Positions 57,194 through 64,000 of a stretch of DNA of 64,000 nucleotides are shown piece after piece. The notes beneath the pieces were generated by a model. The model ran no database searches and was not told the origin of the DNA. It was given only the letters and a program-made list of their open reading frames with translations. Each line of letters begins with the position of its first letter. Position 1 is the stretch's first letter. Source of the DNA: Hoeflea sp. IMCC20628 (GTDB taxonomy: Bacteria; Pseudomonadota; Alphaproteobacteria; Rhizobiales; Rhizobiaceae); the NCBI RefSeq assembly GCF_001011155.1, contig NZ_CP011479.1, positions 2,188,501 to 2,252,500 of the forward strand, in the 5' to 3' direction. A program made the translations under genes and the position numbers.

Positions 57194-58594
57194 TCAGCAC
57201 TCCACGACATTGACCGCAAGTCCGCCGGTGGAGGTTTCCTTGTAGCGCTCGTTCATATCGAGGCCGGTCTGGCGCATGGTCTCGATGCAGGCGTCAAGCG
57301 GCACGAAATGCTGGCCGTCGCCCTTCATCGCCAGCGAAGCCGCTGTGACGGCCTTGACCGCACCCAGCGCATTGCGCTCGATGCAGGGCACCTGGACCAG
57401 TCCGCCGACAGGATCACAGGTCATGCCAAGATGATGCTCCAGCGCGATTTCAGCTGCGTTTTCAATTTGTTCCGGAGTGCCTCCCATGACCGCAGCAAGG
57501 CCTGCCGCCGACATTGCTGCAGCCGAGCCGACCTCGCCCTGGCAGCCGACCTCGGCGCCCGAGATCGAGGCATTGTGCTTGATGATGCCGCCGACCGCGG
57601 CGGCTGTCAGCAGATAGTCGCGAACCGAGTCCTGATCGGCGCCATCGTGAAATTTCAACACATAGCGGATGGTGGCGGGAATGACGCCGGCAGCGCCATT
57701 GGTCGGTGCGGTGACAACCCGGCCGCCGGAAGCATTCTCCTCGTTGACCGCCATGGCAAAGACGCTCAGCCAGTCATTGGCGAGCAGCGGGTTGCGCCGG
57801 TTCTGCTGCCATTCCTCCTGCAGTTTCTCATAAATAACCCGGGCCCGACGACGGACCTTGAGGCCGCCCGGCATGATGCCCTCACCTGCCAGGCCGCGGT
57901 CGATGCAACTGTTCATGGCGCTCCAGATCCGGTCCAGCCCGGCGTCGAGCTCTTCCCCCGACATGTGGGTTTCCTCATTGGCCCGCTTCATCTGGGCGAT
58001 AGAGAGCCCGGACCGTGCGGCCATCTCGAGCATCTGTCTGGCGTTGCCGAAAGGATAGGGCACGGCCTTGTCGATCACGGCCTTCTTGGTGCTTTTGAGC
58101 GCCTCAAGCTCGGTGTCGGTGACGACAAAACCGCCGCCGACCGAATAATAGACCCGCCGCAGCAACATCGCGCCGTCGCGGTCAAAGGCCGTGAATGCCA
58201 TGCCGTTGGCATGACCGGGCAATGGCTGCTTCTTGTCAAAGACCAGATCCGTGGCCGGATCGAAATGATAGGTCGGGTGGCCGGGTGGGTTGATCTGGCG
58301 GCTTTTCTCGACGCCGGAGATGATGTCATCCATGCGGTCTGGATCGACCTGATCGGGCAGTTCCCCGGTGAGGCCGAGTATCACGGCCCTGCCCGTTCCA
58401 TGACCTATGCCGGTGAACGCCAGCGAGCCATGCAGGCTGACCTTGATACTTTCGACCTGAGCGCCGGCCGGACGCGGCCAGTCGGGACCGGCAACCTCGT
58501 CGAGAAAACGCACAGCAGCCGACATCGGCCCCATGGTGTGGGAGCTCGACGGTCCGACGCCGATCTTGAAGACATCAAAAACAGATAAAAACAT
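57194..58594 (-). CDS. sdaA: L-serine ammonia-lyase (iron-sulfur, single chain)
   Basis: A 466-residue L-serine dehydratase that converts L-serine to pyruvate and ammonia using a [4Fe-4S] cluster. The beta domain has [16 protein letters not shown] near residue 15, and the alpha domain has the cysteines in [25 protein letters not shown] and PLDACIETM. Length matches the one-piece enzyme. It is the first of a leftward pair with the DUF6958 gene. Confidence 0.96.
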   Translation of the reverse strand: MFLSVFDVFKIGVGPSSSHTMGPMSAAVRFLDEVAGPDWPRPAGAQVESIKVSLHGSLAFTGIGHGTGRAVILGLTGELPDQVDPDRMDDIISGVEKSRQINPPGHPTYHFDPATDLVFDKKQPLPGHANGMAFTAFDRDGAMLLRRVYYSVGGGFVVTDTELEALKSTKKAVIDKAVPYPFGNARQMLEMAARSGLSIAQMKRANEETHMSGEELDAGLDRIWSAMNSCIDRGLAGEGIMPGGLKVRRRARVIYEKLQEEWQQNRRNPLLANDWLSVFAMAVNEENASGGRVVTAPTNGAAGVIPATIRYVLKFHDGADQDSVRDYLLTAAAVGGIIKHNASISGAEVGCQGEVGSAAAMSAAGLAAVMGGTPEQIENAAEIALEHHLGMTCDPVGGLVQVPCIERNALGAVKAVTAASLAMKGDGQHFVPLDACIETMRQTGLDMNERYKETSTGGLAVNVVEC

Positions 58595-58782
58595 GGCTTG
58601 CGGCGGCTCCTGTGATCACCGCCACATTACATGCGCGGCCTGTGAACAGCCGTCAATCCACCGACGTCCGGTGCCGCTCAAACGACAGCCGCAGCCGCCC
58701 ATTCCCAAGGCTGTCGGGTGGACAAAGAAAAGCAGCGCCGACCGAATTGGTCAGGCGCTGCCTAGGATCGTCAAACTTTAGT

Positions 58783-58884
58783 TCAGATGCCGCCGAAAAG
58801 GTAGGCCAGTGCGAGAAGTCCAGAAAAGCCGATAACTGCACGGGCTGTAATGCCCCAGCAGGATTTGTGTACGGTGTCTTCCAT
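58783..58884 (-). CDS. 33-residue single-helix membrane peptide
   Basis: A small frame too short for routine gene calling: MEDTVHKSCWGITARAVIGF followed by SGLLALAYLFGGI and a stop. The last 20 residues form one hydrophobic helix and the N terminus is charged. GGAG lies 5-6 bases upstream of the ATG, good for a real start. No similar peptide is known to me. It sits alone in the gap between sdaA and the DUF599 gene. Reality rests on the ribosome binding site and the composition, so it needs expression evidence. Confidence 0.55.
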   Translation of the reverse strand: MEDTVHKSCWGITARAVIGFSGLLALAYLFGGI

Positions 58885-59194
58885 GAGTACTCCGGTTGAA
58901 GTGCCAAAATTTCGGGCCGCGTCATCCATTTTGGATTCGCTCAGCGCAGGAGGGGCGGTTTAACGAATTGGTAGCTTTTCGCAACTGCAAAAAAGGCGAT
59001 TTCGGGGCCAGTTTTACACATCAGTCATGCCGTTTTTGCATGGGTGCATGCAAAATCAAAGACTTAAGCGAAATCACCTGAAAACCGTCATGCCAAACCA
59101 CCCACAGTTCGACCACATGAATGAAAGAATGGTTACCGTGGATGGCGTCAACATGGGCTTTGCCATGCGCGGCGCGTCGTGCCAAAACCACTAA
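58885..59194. other. Intergenic region before the DUF599 gene
   Basis: About 310 bases with divergent genes on either side. AT-richer than the surroundings, it probably holds promoters for both the small peptide and the DUF599 operon. No RNA gene, repeat or clear promoter motif was recognised. Confidence 0.35.
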
Positions 59195-59890
59195 ATGACA
59201 AATTTGGATTATGTGGCGATTGCCTGGTTCGTACTGGTTTGGGTCGGATTCTCCTTCGTCACCAACAATCATCTTCCGCATGGGCGGGTCAGTCTGACCA
59301 CGGCAATGAACCAGCACCGCAAACGCTGGATCCATGTTGCGGCACGACGCGACCTCAGAATGATCGACACCGCCATCATGGCGGGCCTGCAGAATGGCAC
59401 CGCCTTTTTCGCCTCAACCACCATTCTCGCCATCGGTGGATGTTTCGCGCTGCTTGGCGCAACCGAGGAGGTGCTCCGGGTTGCCGATGACTTGCCAATT
59501 CCGCTGGTCGCCGACCGGGCGCTGTTCGAACTCAAGGTATTTGGCCTGATCGCGATCTTCGCCTATTCCTTTTTCAAATTCGGATGGTCCTACCGGCTGT
59601 TCAACTATTCCTCGATCCTGTTCGGCGCGATTCCGATGAAAGACGACCTGCCCGATGACTGCATCGAGCTCGACGCCGCCGCCAACCGCGCCGCCTCGCT
59701 CAACATTCTGGGCGGCAAGCATTTCAATGCCGGTCTGCGCGCGATATTCCTGTCGATCGGATATCTCGGCTGGTTCGCCGGTCCGTGGGTTCTGATGGGA
59801 TCGACGACGCTTGTCATCCTGGTGCTGCTGCGGCGGCAATTTTTCTCAAACGCGCGCTCCGCGATCATCAAAGGCACCCCCCTCCCGTGA
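59195..59890 (+). CDS. DUF599 family membrane protein
   Basis: A 231-residue protein with four hydrophobic segments, matching DUF599. Its conserved first segment is DYVAIAWFVLVWVGFSF, followed by a loop with RKRWIHVAARRDLRMIDTAI and GLQNGTAFFASTT. The function is unknown. Its stop overlaps the start of the DUF3253 gene (GTGA), and that gene overlaps the EamA gene, so all three make one coupled operon. Confidence 0.88.
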   Translation: MTNLDYVAIAWFVLVWVGFSFVTNNHLPHGRVSLTTAMNQHRKRWIHVAARRDLRMIDTAIMAGLQNGTAFFASTTILAIGGCFALLGATEEVLRVADDLPIPLVADRALFELKVFGLIAIFAYSFFKFGWSYRLFNYSSILFGAIPMKDDLPDDCIELDAAANRAASLNILGGKHFNAGLRAIFLSIGYLGWFAGPWVLMGSTTLVILVLLRRQFFSNARSAIIKGTPLP

Positions 59891-60195
59891 AATCCCAATC
59901 TTCTCATGCGCCGGCGTCTCATGGCCCGGCCGCCTTGCGCACCGCCATCCTCGATCTGCTTTCCGCACTGGAACCGGGAAAAACCATCAGCCCCTTCGAC
60001 GCCGCCCGCGCGCTGGTCGGCTCGGATGAGCAGAAGTGGAGCCGTCTGATGAAGCCGATGCGTTCGGTGGCAATCGACATGGCCAAGGCCGGCGAAATCG
60101 AAATCCGGCGCAAGGGCAAGGCCGTGGACCCGACCAGCTTCCGCGGAGTCTACAGGCTCGCCCTGCCCACAGCCCAGGTCTCCGGCGACGCATGA
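59887..60195 (+). CDS. DUF3253 family winged-helix-like protein
   Basis: A 102-residue protein matching DUF3253, a small family with a winged-helix-like fold: AILDLLSALEPGKTISPFDA, then WSRLMKPMRSVAIDMAKAGEI and GVYRLALP. The start is a GTG at 59887 that overlaps the DUF599 stop as GTGA; the open frame begins earlier but inside the upstream gene. The stop overlaps the next start (ATGA). A regulatory role is inference from the fold. Confidence 0.85.
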   Translation: MKSQSSHAPASHGPAALRTAILDLLSALEPGKTISPFDAARALVGSDEQKWSRLMKPMRSVAIDMAKAGEIEIRRKGKAVDPTSFRGVYRLALPTAQVSGDA

Positions 60196-61121
60196 GCCAG
60201 ACCTCGACGTTGCGTGCGCCGACCCGGCTGGATCTGGCGCTGATGACCCTGACCGCGCTGATCTGGGCCTCGGGCTTCATCGCCATTCGGGTCGCGGTGC
60301 CTGAAACCGGACCGTTCTGGCTGGCGACGATCCGGGTTGGCGTCGGCTTTCTTGTTCTTTTGCCCTATGCGATCTGGCGCGGCATGGTGTGGCCACAAAG
60401 CGCCAATCAATGGGCTCTGATCATCGGCATGGCGGTGCTCAATGTTGTCATCCCGTTCGTGATGATTGCCTGGGCCGGCAAGACAGTCAGCGCCGGCGTA
60501 CTGGCGCTCCTGATGGGCACCGGGCCATTCATGGCGCTGGTTGGCAGCCATTTCATGACCGATGACGACCGCTTGTCGATTCGGAAGCTGGTTGCGGTGC
60601 TGCTGGGCTTTACCGGCATTTTGGTGTTGGTGGGGCCCGGCGTTGTCTCGGGGCTGGCGGGCTTTCCATTGCTGGGCATTCTGGCGGCCGTCGGTGCGTC
60701 GGTCTGTTATGTGACCGCGGGACTTTTGATCCGACGGATTGTCATGCCGCCGGTGCGCCTAGCCTGTCTGGCGCTGGGGATCGGCACGGCTGCATTATTG
60801 CCGCTGGCCCTGCTCATCGACGGCCCACTCGCGTCGGGTCTTTCCACCCCGGCGCTGGCGTCGCTGATTTATCTCGGTGTGTTTCCGACCGGCATCGCCT
60901 ATATCATGCGTTTCACGCTGATCCGGGCGATCGGCTATTCCCGGTTTTCGCTGTCGATCAATATGGTTCCGGTCTTCGGCGTGGCGCTGGGCGTAGTCAT
61001 CCTGGACGAACCATTGTCGCTGTCGCTGGTCATTGCGCTGGCGCTGGTGCTGGCGGGATTACTCGTAGCCAGCACCGGAAAGAAAGCTGCGCCGGTGGCC
61101 GAGGCCAACCTAAATCCGTAG
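60192..61121 (+). CDS. EamA/DMT family transporter
   Basis: A 309-residue drug/metabolite transporter with ten predicted helices made of two EamA repeats, each with the pattern TALIWASGFIAIRVAVPE (repeat 1) and GILAAVGASVCYVTAGLLI (repeat 2). Family members export metabolites or amino acids; the substrate is not visible. ATG 60192 overlaps the DUF3253 stop (ATGA) and gives MSQTSTLRAP; the open frame begins earlier in the other gene. It is the last gene of the operon. Confidence 0.93.
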   Translation: MSQTSTLRAPTRLDLALMTLTALIWASGFIAIRVAVPETGPFWLATIRVGVGFLVLLPYAIWRGMVWPQSANQWALIIGMAVLNVVIPFVMIAWAGKTVSAGVLALLMGTGPFMALVGSHFMTDDDRLSIRKLVAVLLGFTGILVLVGPGVVSGLAGFPLLGILAAVGASVCYVTAGLLIRRIVMPPVRLACLALGIGTAALLPLALLIDGPLASGLSTPALASLIYLGVFPTGIAYIMRFTLIRAIGYSRFSLSINMVPVFGVALGVVILDEPLSLSLVIALALVLAGLLVASTGKKAAPVAEANLNP

Positions 61122-61236
61122 CCGAAAATGCATCACCGTACCGTTCTCAAAGATGATCGGCTCCGCGTCATGCTTTTGCTAACATCCCGTGGTGAGTCGG
61201 CGGCATGAACACACGGTCACGTCCTGGGAGACACGC

Positions 61237-62232
61237 TTGAACGACACAGCCAACACAGCTTCGCCACAAAAACCGGGACAACGAATCGAAGTGCTGGACC
61301 TGGCGCGCGGCCTGGCGCTGCTGGCCATGGCCAGCTACCATTTCTCCTGGGACATTGAGCAATTCGGCTATCTCGATCCGGGCACAACCACGCACGGCCT
61401 GTTCAAGGTCTACGCCCGCTCTATCGCCGGCAGTTTTCTGTTTCTGGCCGGCGTCAGCCTGATGCTGGCCCACGGCTCAGGCATCAGGCCAAAGTCATTC
61501 CTGAAACGGCTCGGCATCGTCGCCGGCTCCGCGGCGCTGATCACCATCGTGACGCTGTTTGCCACACCGGACACCTTCATCTATTTTGGCATTCTGCACG
61601 CGATTGCCGCATCAAGCGTGATTGGCTTGGCCTTCCTGCGATTGCCGGCTCTGCTCACGGTTCTGGCGGGTATCGCCTGCATCGCCTTGCCGATGTTTTA
61701 CCGGGACGACATCTTCAACGTGGTCTGGCTGCACTGGGCGGGATTGTCGACGATTCCGCCGCGTTCCAATGACTACGTGCCTCTGATGCCGTGGCTGGGG
61801 CCGTTTCTGATTGGCATGGGAGCCGCCAAGGTCGCCGTCGCCACGGGGTTGACCGGGCGATTGGCCGCACTCAGTACCGGGGACAACCGGCTCTCCCGCG
61901 CGACGCAGTTCTTCGGTCGTCATAGTCTGGCCTTTTATCTGCTGCACCAACCATTGCTGCTCGCATTGGTCTGGACCGTAGCGCAAATGGCGCCGCCCAA
62001 GCAGATAGATCCGCTGCCCGGGTTCATTGCCGAATGCGAGGCGAGTTGCGTCGGTGAAAACGATGCGGAATTCTGTACCCGGTTTTGTGTGTGCGTGACG
62101 GACGAGTTGCTCTCCAGAGGGATGTTCAACGCATTCATGGCAGGTGAAATCACGCCGGAATCAGACGACCGCATTCCAGCCATCGCGGATCAATGCACGG
62201 TATCGTCGGGCCAGGTGGTAACGCCGGACTAG
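61237..62232 (+). CDS. DUF1624 / heparan-alpha-glucosaminide N-acetyltransferase-like membrane protein
   Basis: A protein of about 331 residues with ten or so membrane helices, matching DUF1624. The N-terminal RIEVLDLARGLALLAMASYH carries the invariant Arg, Asp and His that define this acyltransferase superfamily. Later SFLFLAGVSLMLAHG, GILHAIAASSVIGL and PLMPWLGPFLIGM follow. Members move acetyl groups across membranes, but the substrate here is unknown. The TTG at 61237, with GGGAG upstream, is the likely start; a GTG at 61189 is possible. It precedes the methyltransferase gene by 48 bases. Confidence 0.87.
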   Translation: MNDTANTASPQKPGQRIEVLDLARGLALLAMASYHFSWDIEQFGYLDPGTTTHGLFKVYARSIAGSFLFLAGVSLMLAHGSGIRPKSFLKRLGIVAGSAALITIVTLFATPDTFIYFGILHAIAASSVIGLAFLRLPALLTVLAGIACIALPMFYRDDIFNVVWLHWAGLSTIPPRSNDYVPLMPWLGPFLIGMGAAKVAVATGLTGRLAALSTGDNRLSRATQFFGRHSLAFYLLHQPLLLALVWTVAQMAPPKQIDPLPGFIAECEASCVGENDAEFCTRFCVCVTDELLSRGMFNAFMAGEITPESDDRIPAIADQCTVSSGQVVTPD

Positions 62233-62280
62233 AAAATAGGAAACGGGCAACAGCCCGCATAAAGCAAAGGACGCGATCTC

Positions 62281-62745
62281 ATGAACGCCTACCGGGCGAG
62301 ACCCAATTTCATTCCCTGGCCGCCGCTGCTGCTTGTCGGACTGACCTTGACCGCCATCCTGTTGAACATGATTTCGCCGCTCGCCCTGGAATTCACCGGC
62401 GTGAGACCAGCAGGAATCGCGCTGATCGGGCTGGCGCTGAGCATCGACCTGTGGGCGATGAGCACGCTGCATCAAAGCCACACCACCATCTTGCCCAACC
62501 GCCGATCGAGCCATCTGGTCACCCAGGGCCCATTCCGCTTCAGCCGCAACCCGATCTATGTCGCCAACCTTGTGCTGCTTGTCGGCATGGGCTGTGTGTC
62601 GATGAACGGCTGGTTTGCCTTGCTGGCGCCAGTGGACGCGCTGCTGACGCATTTCCTCGCGGTCAGGCGGGAAGAAAACCATCTGCTTGCCAATTTCGGA
62701 TTTCAGTACGAAACCTATTGCCGCAAGGTCCGCCGCTGGGTTTGA
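62281..62745 (+). CDS. Isoprenylcysteine carboxyl methyltransferase family protein
   Basis: A 154-residue membrane protein of the ICMT/phospholipid methyltransferase fold. Four hydrophobic segments are present, and the SAM-binding signature is GPFRFSRNPIYVANLVLLVG followed by the C-terminal REENHLLANFGFQYETYCRKV (Glu and conserved Tyr). Bacterial members methylate small lipophilic substrates; which one is not known. It follows the DUF1624 gene on the same strand and is convergent with the GlxA-type regulator. Confidence 0.92.
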   Translation: MNAYRARPNFIPWPPLLLVGLTLTAILLNMISPLALEFTGVRPAGIALIGLALSIDLWAMSTLHQSHTTILPNRRSSHLVTQGPFRFSRNPIYVANLVLLVGMGCVSMNGWFALLAPVDALLTHFLAVRREENHLLANFGFQYETYCRKVRRWV

Positions 62746-62760
62746 CGGGCAATGCTCCTA

Positions 62761-63777
62761 TCACAAGGGGCGCTCACCGGCAGTTGTCTTGCGATATCTG
62801 TTAGGCGAGACATCAAACTGTTTACAAAACTCGCGATGGAAATGCGATGCGTCTGAAAAGCCCGCGTCCAGTGCAATCTGAGTGACAGTATCGGTGGTAT
62901 GGATGAGCCTCCAGGCACCGTAACGCAGTCGAACAAAACGATAATAACGTGAGGGAGGTTGGCCGAGGCTAGCCTGGAACCGCCTGGCAAGCTGTCGTTC
63001 GCTCATGCCGGATTGCTGCGCGAGTTCGGCCATGGAGATCGGCACATTCAAAGTCTGCTCCATGATATTGATGCAACGCCGGACCACCGCATCCAGAATG
63101 TTTTGCGTGTCAGTGACGAATTGCGGCTGCGGGAAAGACGCGTCGCGCTGGCGATTCAAAATCATGTGTCGCAGGCTTTGCTGAGCAAGTTCGGCTCCGC
63201 AATGGCGTGAAACAAGATACAGAGCCAAATCTGATGCTCCAGTTGAGCCTGCGCAGGAAATCCGGTTTCCGGCATCCAGGAATATGCGATCCGATACGGT
63301 TCTTATTCCCGGAAACTGGTCACGAAACTCCTCATGCACGTTCCAATGCACGCAGGCTGTCCGGCCTTCCATCAAGCCGGCACGTGCAATGTTGAAGGTG
63401 CCGGTACACAGGCCGATCAGCGTGGTTCCGGCGGCGTCTGCAGCCTGCAGATAGGCATCAAGCCATTGAGGCTGCTGACGTAGTCGGTAATCGTTGCCGC
63501 CGGCTACGGCAATATAGTCAACCGTGGAGGGATCAGGCAGCACCTGATCCGGCGTAACCGCCAAACCGCAACTGGCGCGAACCGCGTCATGCCCAACGAT
63601 AGACCAGCCGCATTCAATCTGCCGGCTGCGTCCGCCGGCATCCGCTGCCAACCGCAGGGCGTCCACAAAACCCGAAAAGGCATTCAAGGTGAAGTTGTTG
63701 AGCGGGAGAAGCGCAACCCGAAACTTCTGCCGGTCACCGCCCCTGGCTTTCCCGTTATGTGCCGCCGTTCTCTCCAT
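62761..63777 (-). CDS. GlxA/CdhR-type AraC family transcriptional regulator
   Basis: A 338-residue regulator with an N-terminal DJ-1/PfpI-like (glutamine-amidotransferase-like) domain (about residues 18-190, with GLCTGTFNIARAGL carrying Cys at the elbow) and a C-terminal AraC domain with two helix-turn-helix motifs (about 235-325: MSERQLARRFQASLGQPP and GFSDASHFHREFCKQF). Such regulators (GbdR, CdhR, ArgR) control use of quaternary amines or arginine. A divergent exported-protein gene starts 109 bases away and is the obvious target. Confidence 0.92.
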   Translation of the reverse strand: MERTAAHNGKARGGDRQKFRVALLPLNNFTLNAFSGFVDALRLAADAGGRSRQIECGWSIVGHDAVRASCGLAVTPDQVLPDPSTVDYIAVAGGNDYRLRQQPQWLDAYLQAADAAGTTLIGLCTGTFNIARAGLMEGRTACVHWNVHEEFRDQFPGIRTVSDRIFLDAGNRISCAGSTGASDLALYLVSRHCGAELAQQSLRHMILNRQRDASFPQPQFVTDTQNILDAVVRRCINIMEQTLNVPISMAELAQQSGMSERQLARRFQASLGQPPSRYYRFVRLRYGAWRLIHTTDTVTQIALDAGFSDASHFHREFCKQFDVSPNRYRKTTAGERPL

Positions 63778-63886
63778 CTTTCACCACGGTCCGATTTTGA
63801 TATGTCTGAAAAATACAATTTTGCGACTGTTTTATCCTATTTCTATCAGCCGACCCTGTCTACCTTTGTGAATGGGAACAACAAAA

Positions 63887-64000
63887 ATGGGATACCGAAA
63901 AATGACTATACGCGCATTTTCCTTTGCCACTCTGGTCGCTGGATCCATAGCAATTGGCTTTCCGGCTGTCGCTCAAGAGCATTCGTTCAAGGTCAGCATT
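63887..64000 (+). CDS. Exported protein, probably ABC substrate-binding (partial)
   Basis: The first 38 residues of a gene cut by the window end. MTIRAFSFATLVAGSIAIG then FPAVAQEHSFKVS looks like a signal peptide with cleavage after AVA followed by the start of a periplasmic solute-binding protein. Two in-frame starts, ATG 63887 and ATG 63902, both have GGGA upstream. Divergence from the GlxA-type regulator suggests that it is part of a regulated uptake system, probably for a quaternary amine or amino acid, but the rest is not visible. Confidence 0.6.
   Translation, partial: MGYRKMTIRAFSFATLVAGSIAIGFPAVAQEHSFKVSI

Noticed and set aside
56741-58588. 615-codon plus-strand frame opposite sdaA
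   Set aside because: Antisense shadow of sdaA caused by high GC content; no recognisable domain.
58533-58781. Cys/His-rich plus-strand frame opposite the sdaA start
   Set aside because: It overlaps the sdaA 5' end and upstream region, has no ribosome binding site and the later part looks random.

Overview
The window looks like chromosomal core DNA of an alphaproteobacterium of the order Hyphomicrobiales (Rhizobiales), most like the Rhizobiaceae / Hoeflea-type marine relatives. The evidence is the GC-rich composition, the rhizobial gene order (trpD-trpC-moaC-moeA-lexA-comEC, gltA, lpxB-lpxI-lpxA-fabZ-lpxD-bamA-rseP-cdsA-uppS-frr-pyrH-tsf-rpsB), an alphaproteobacterial SOS box (GAAC-N7-GAAC) in front of lexA, and families typical of this class (EipB, DUF1489, DUF3253, LpxI). 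I could not run a database search, so the genus is inferred.

Layout. 1-6.1 kb: a small four-helix protein with a His-Ala-His motif, an MFS exporter, pyrG, secG, tpiA and a NYN/LOTUS putative RNase. 6.3-10.9 kb: an accessory patch with a complete IS66-family element (perfect 8-bp target duplication), a kinase-like gene, an IS66 transposase remnant, two small secreted Cys-containing proteins, a short IMPACT-domain protein and one alphaproteobacterial hypothetical. 11.1-17.5 kb: a co-directional run of a PpiD-type foldase, trpD, trpC, moaC, moeA and lexA. 17.6-21.7 kb: comEC (opposite strand) and gltA, ended by a strong terminator. 21.7-35.0 kb: a long leftward block for outer-membrane and lipid A biogenesis, phospholipid and undecaprenyl precursors, ribosome recycling, UMP kinase, EF-Ts and S2.

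35.3-41.6 kb is another variable patch: a secreted tail-collar-like protein, a small secreted protein, a YegD-type Hsp70, a GT-C-like membrane protein frameshifted in a homopolymer, an orphan recombinase-type HTH and an Old Yellow Enzyme. 41.6-49.3 kb carries eipB, a RidA protein, a glycerophosphodiesterase, a FemAB/GNAT-like protein, a HIT protein, several hypotheticals (one with SHOCT) and azlCD. 49.4-58.6 kb carries clpS-clpA (with a lysine-rich ClpA tail), a phasin with a striking promoter, a D,D-carboxypeptidase with SPOR domain, a J-domain/VWA-like pair, DUF1489, DUF6958 and sdaA. The last 5 kb has a 33-residue membrane peptide, a DUF599-DUF3253-EamA overlapping operon, a DUF1624 acyltransferase-like protein, an isoprenylcysteine methyltransferase-like protein, a GlxA-type regulator and the start of a divergent exported protein cut by the window edge.

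No rRNA, tRNA, CRISPR array, prophage or obvious defence island was seen. Most of the window is ordinary core genome. The best leads are the three-copy operator in the phasin promoter, the poly-T frameshift in the GT-C-like gene, the exported collar-repeat protein, the 33-residue membrane peptide and the histone-H1-like tail on ClpA. I did not find a convincing wholly new multi-gene system.
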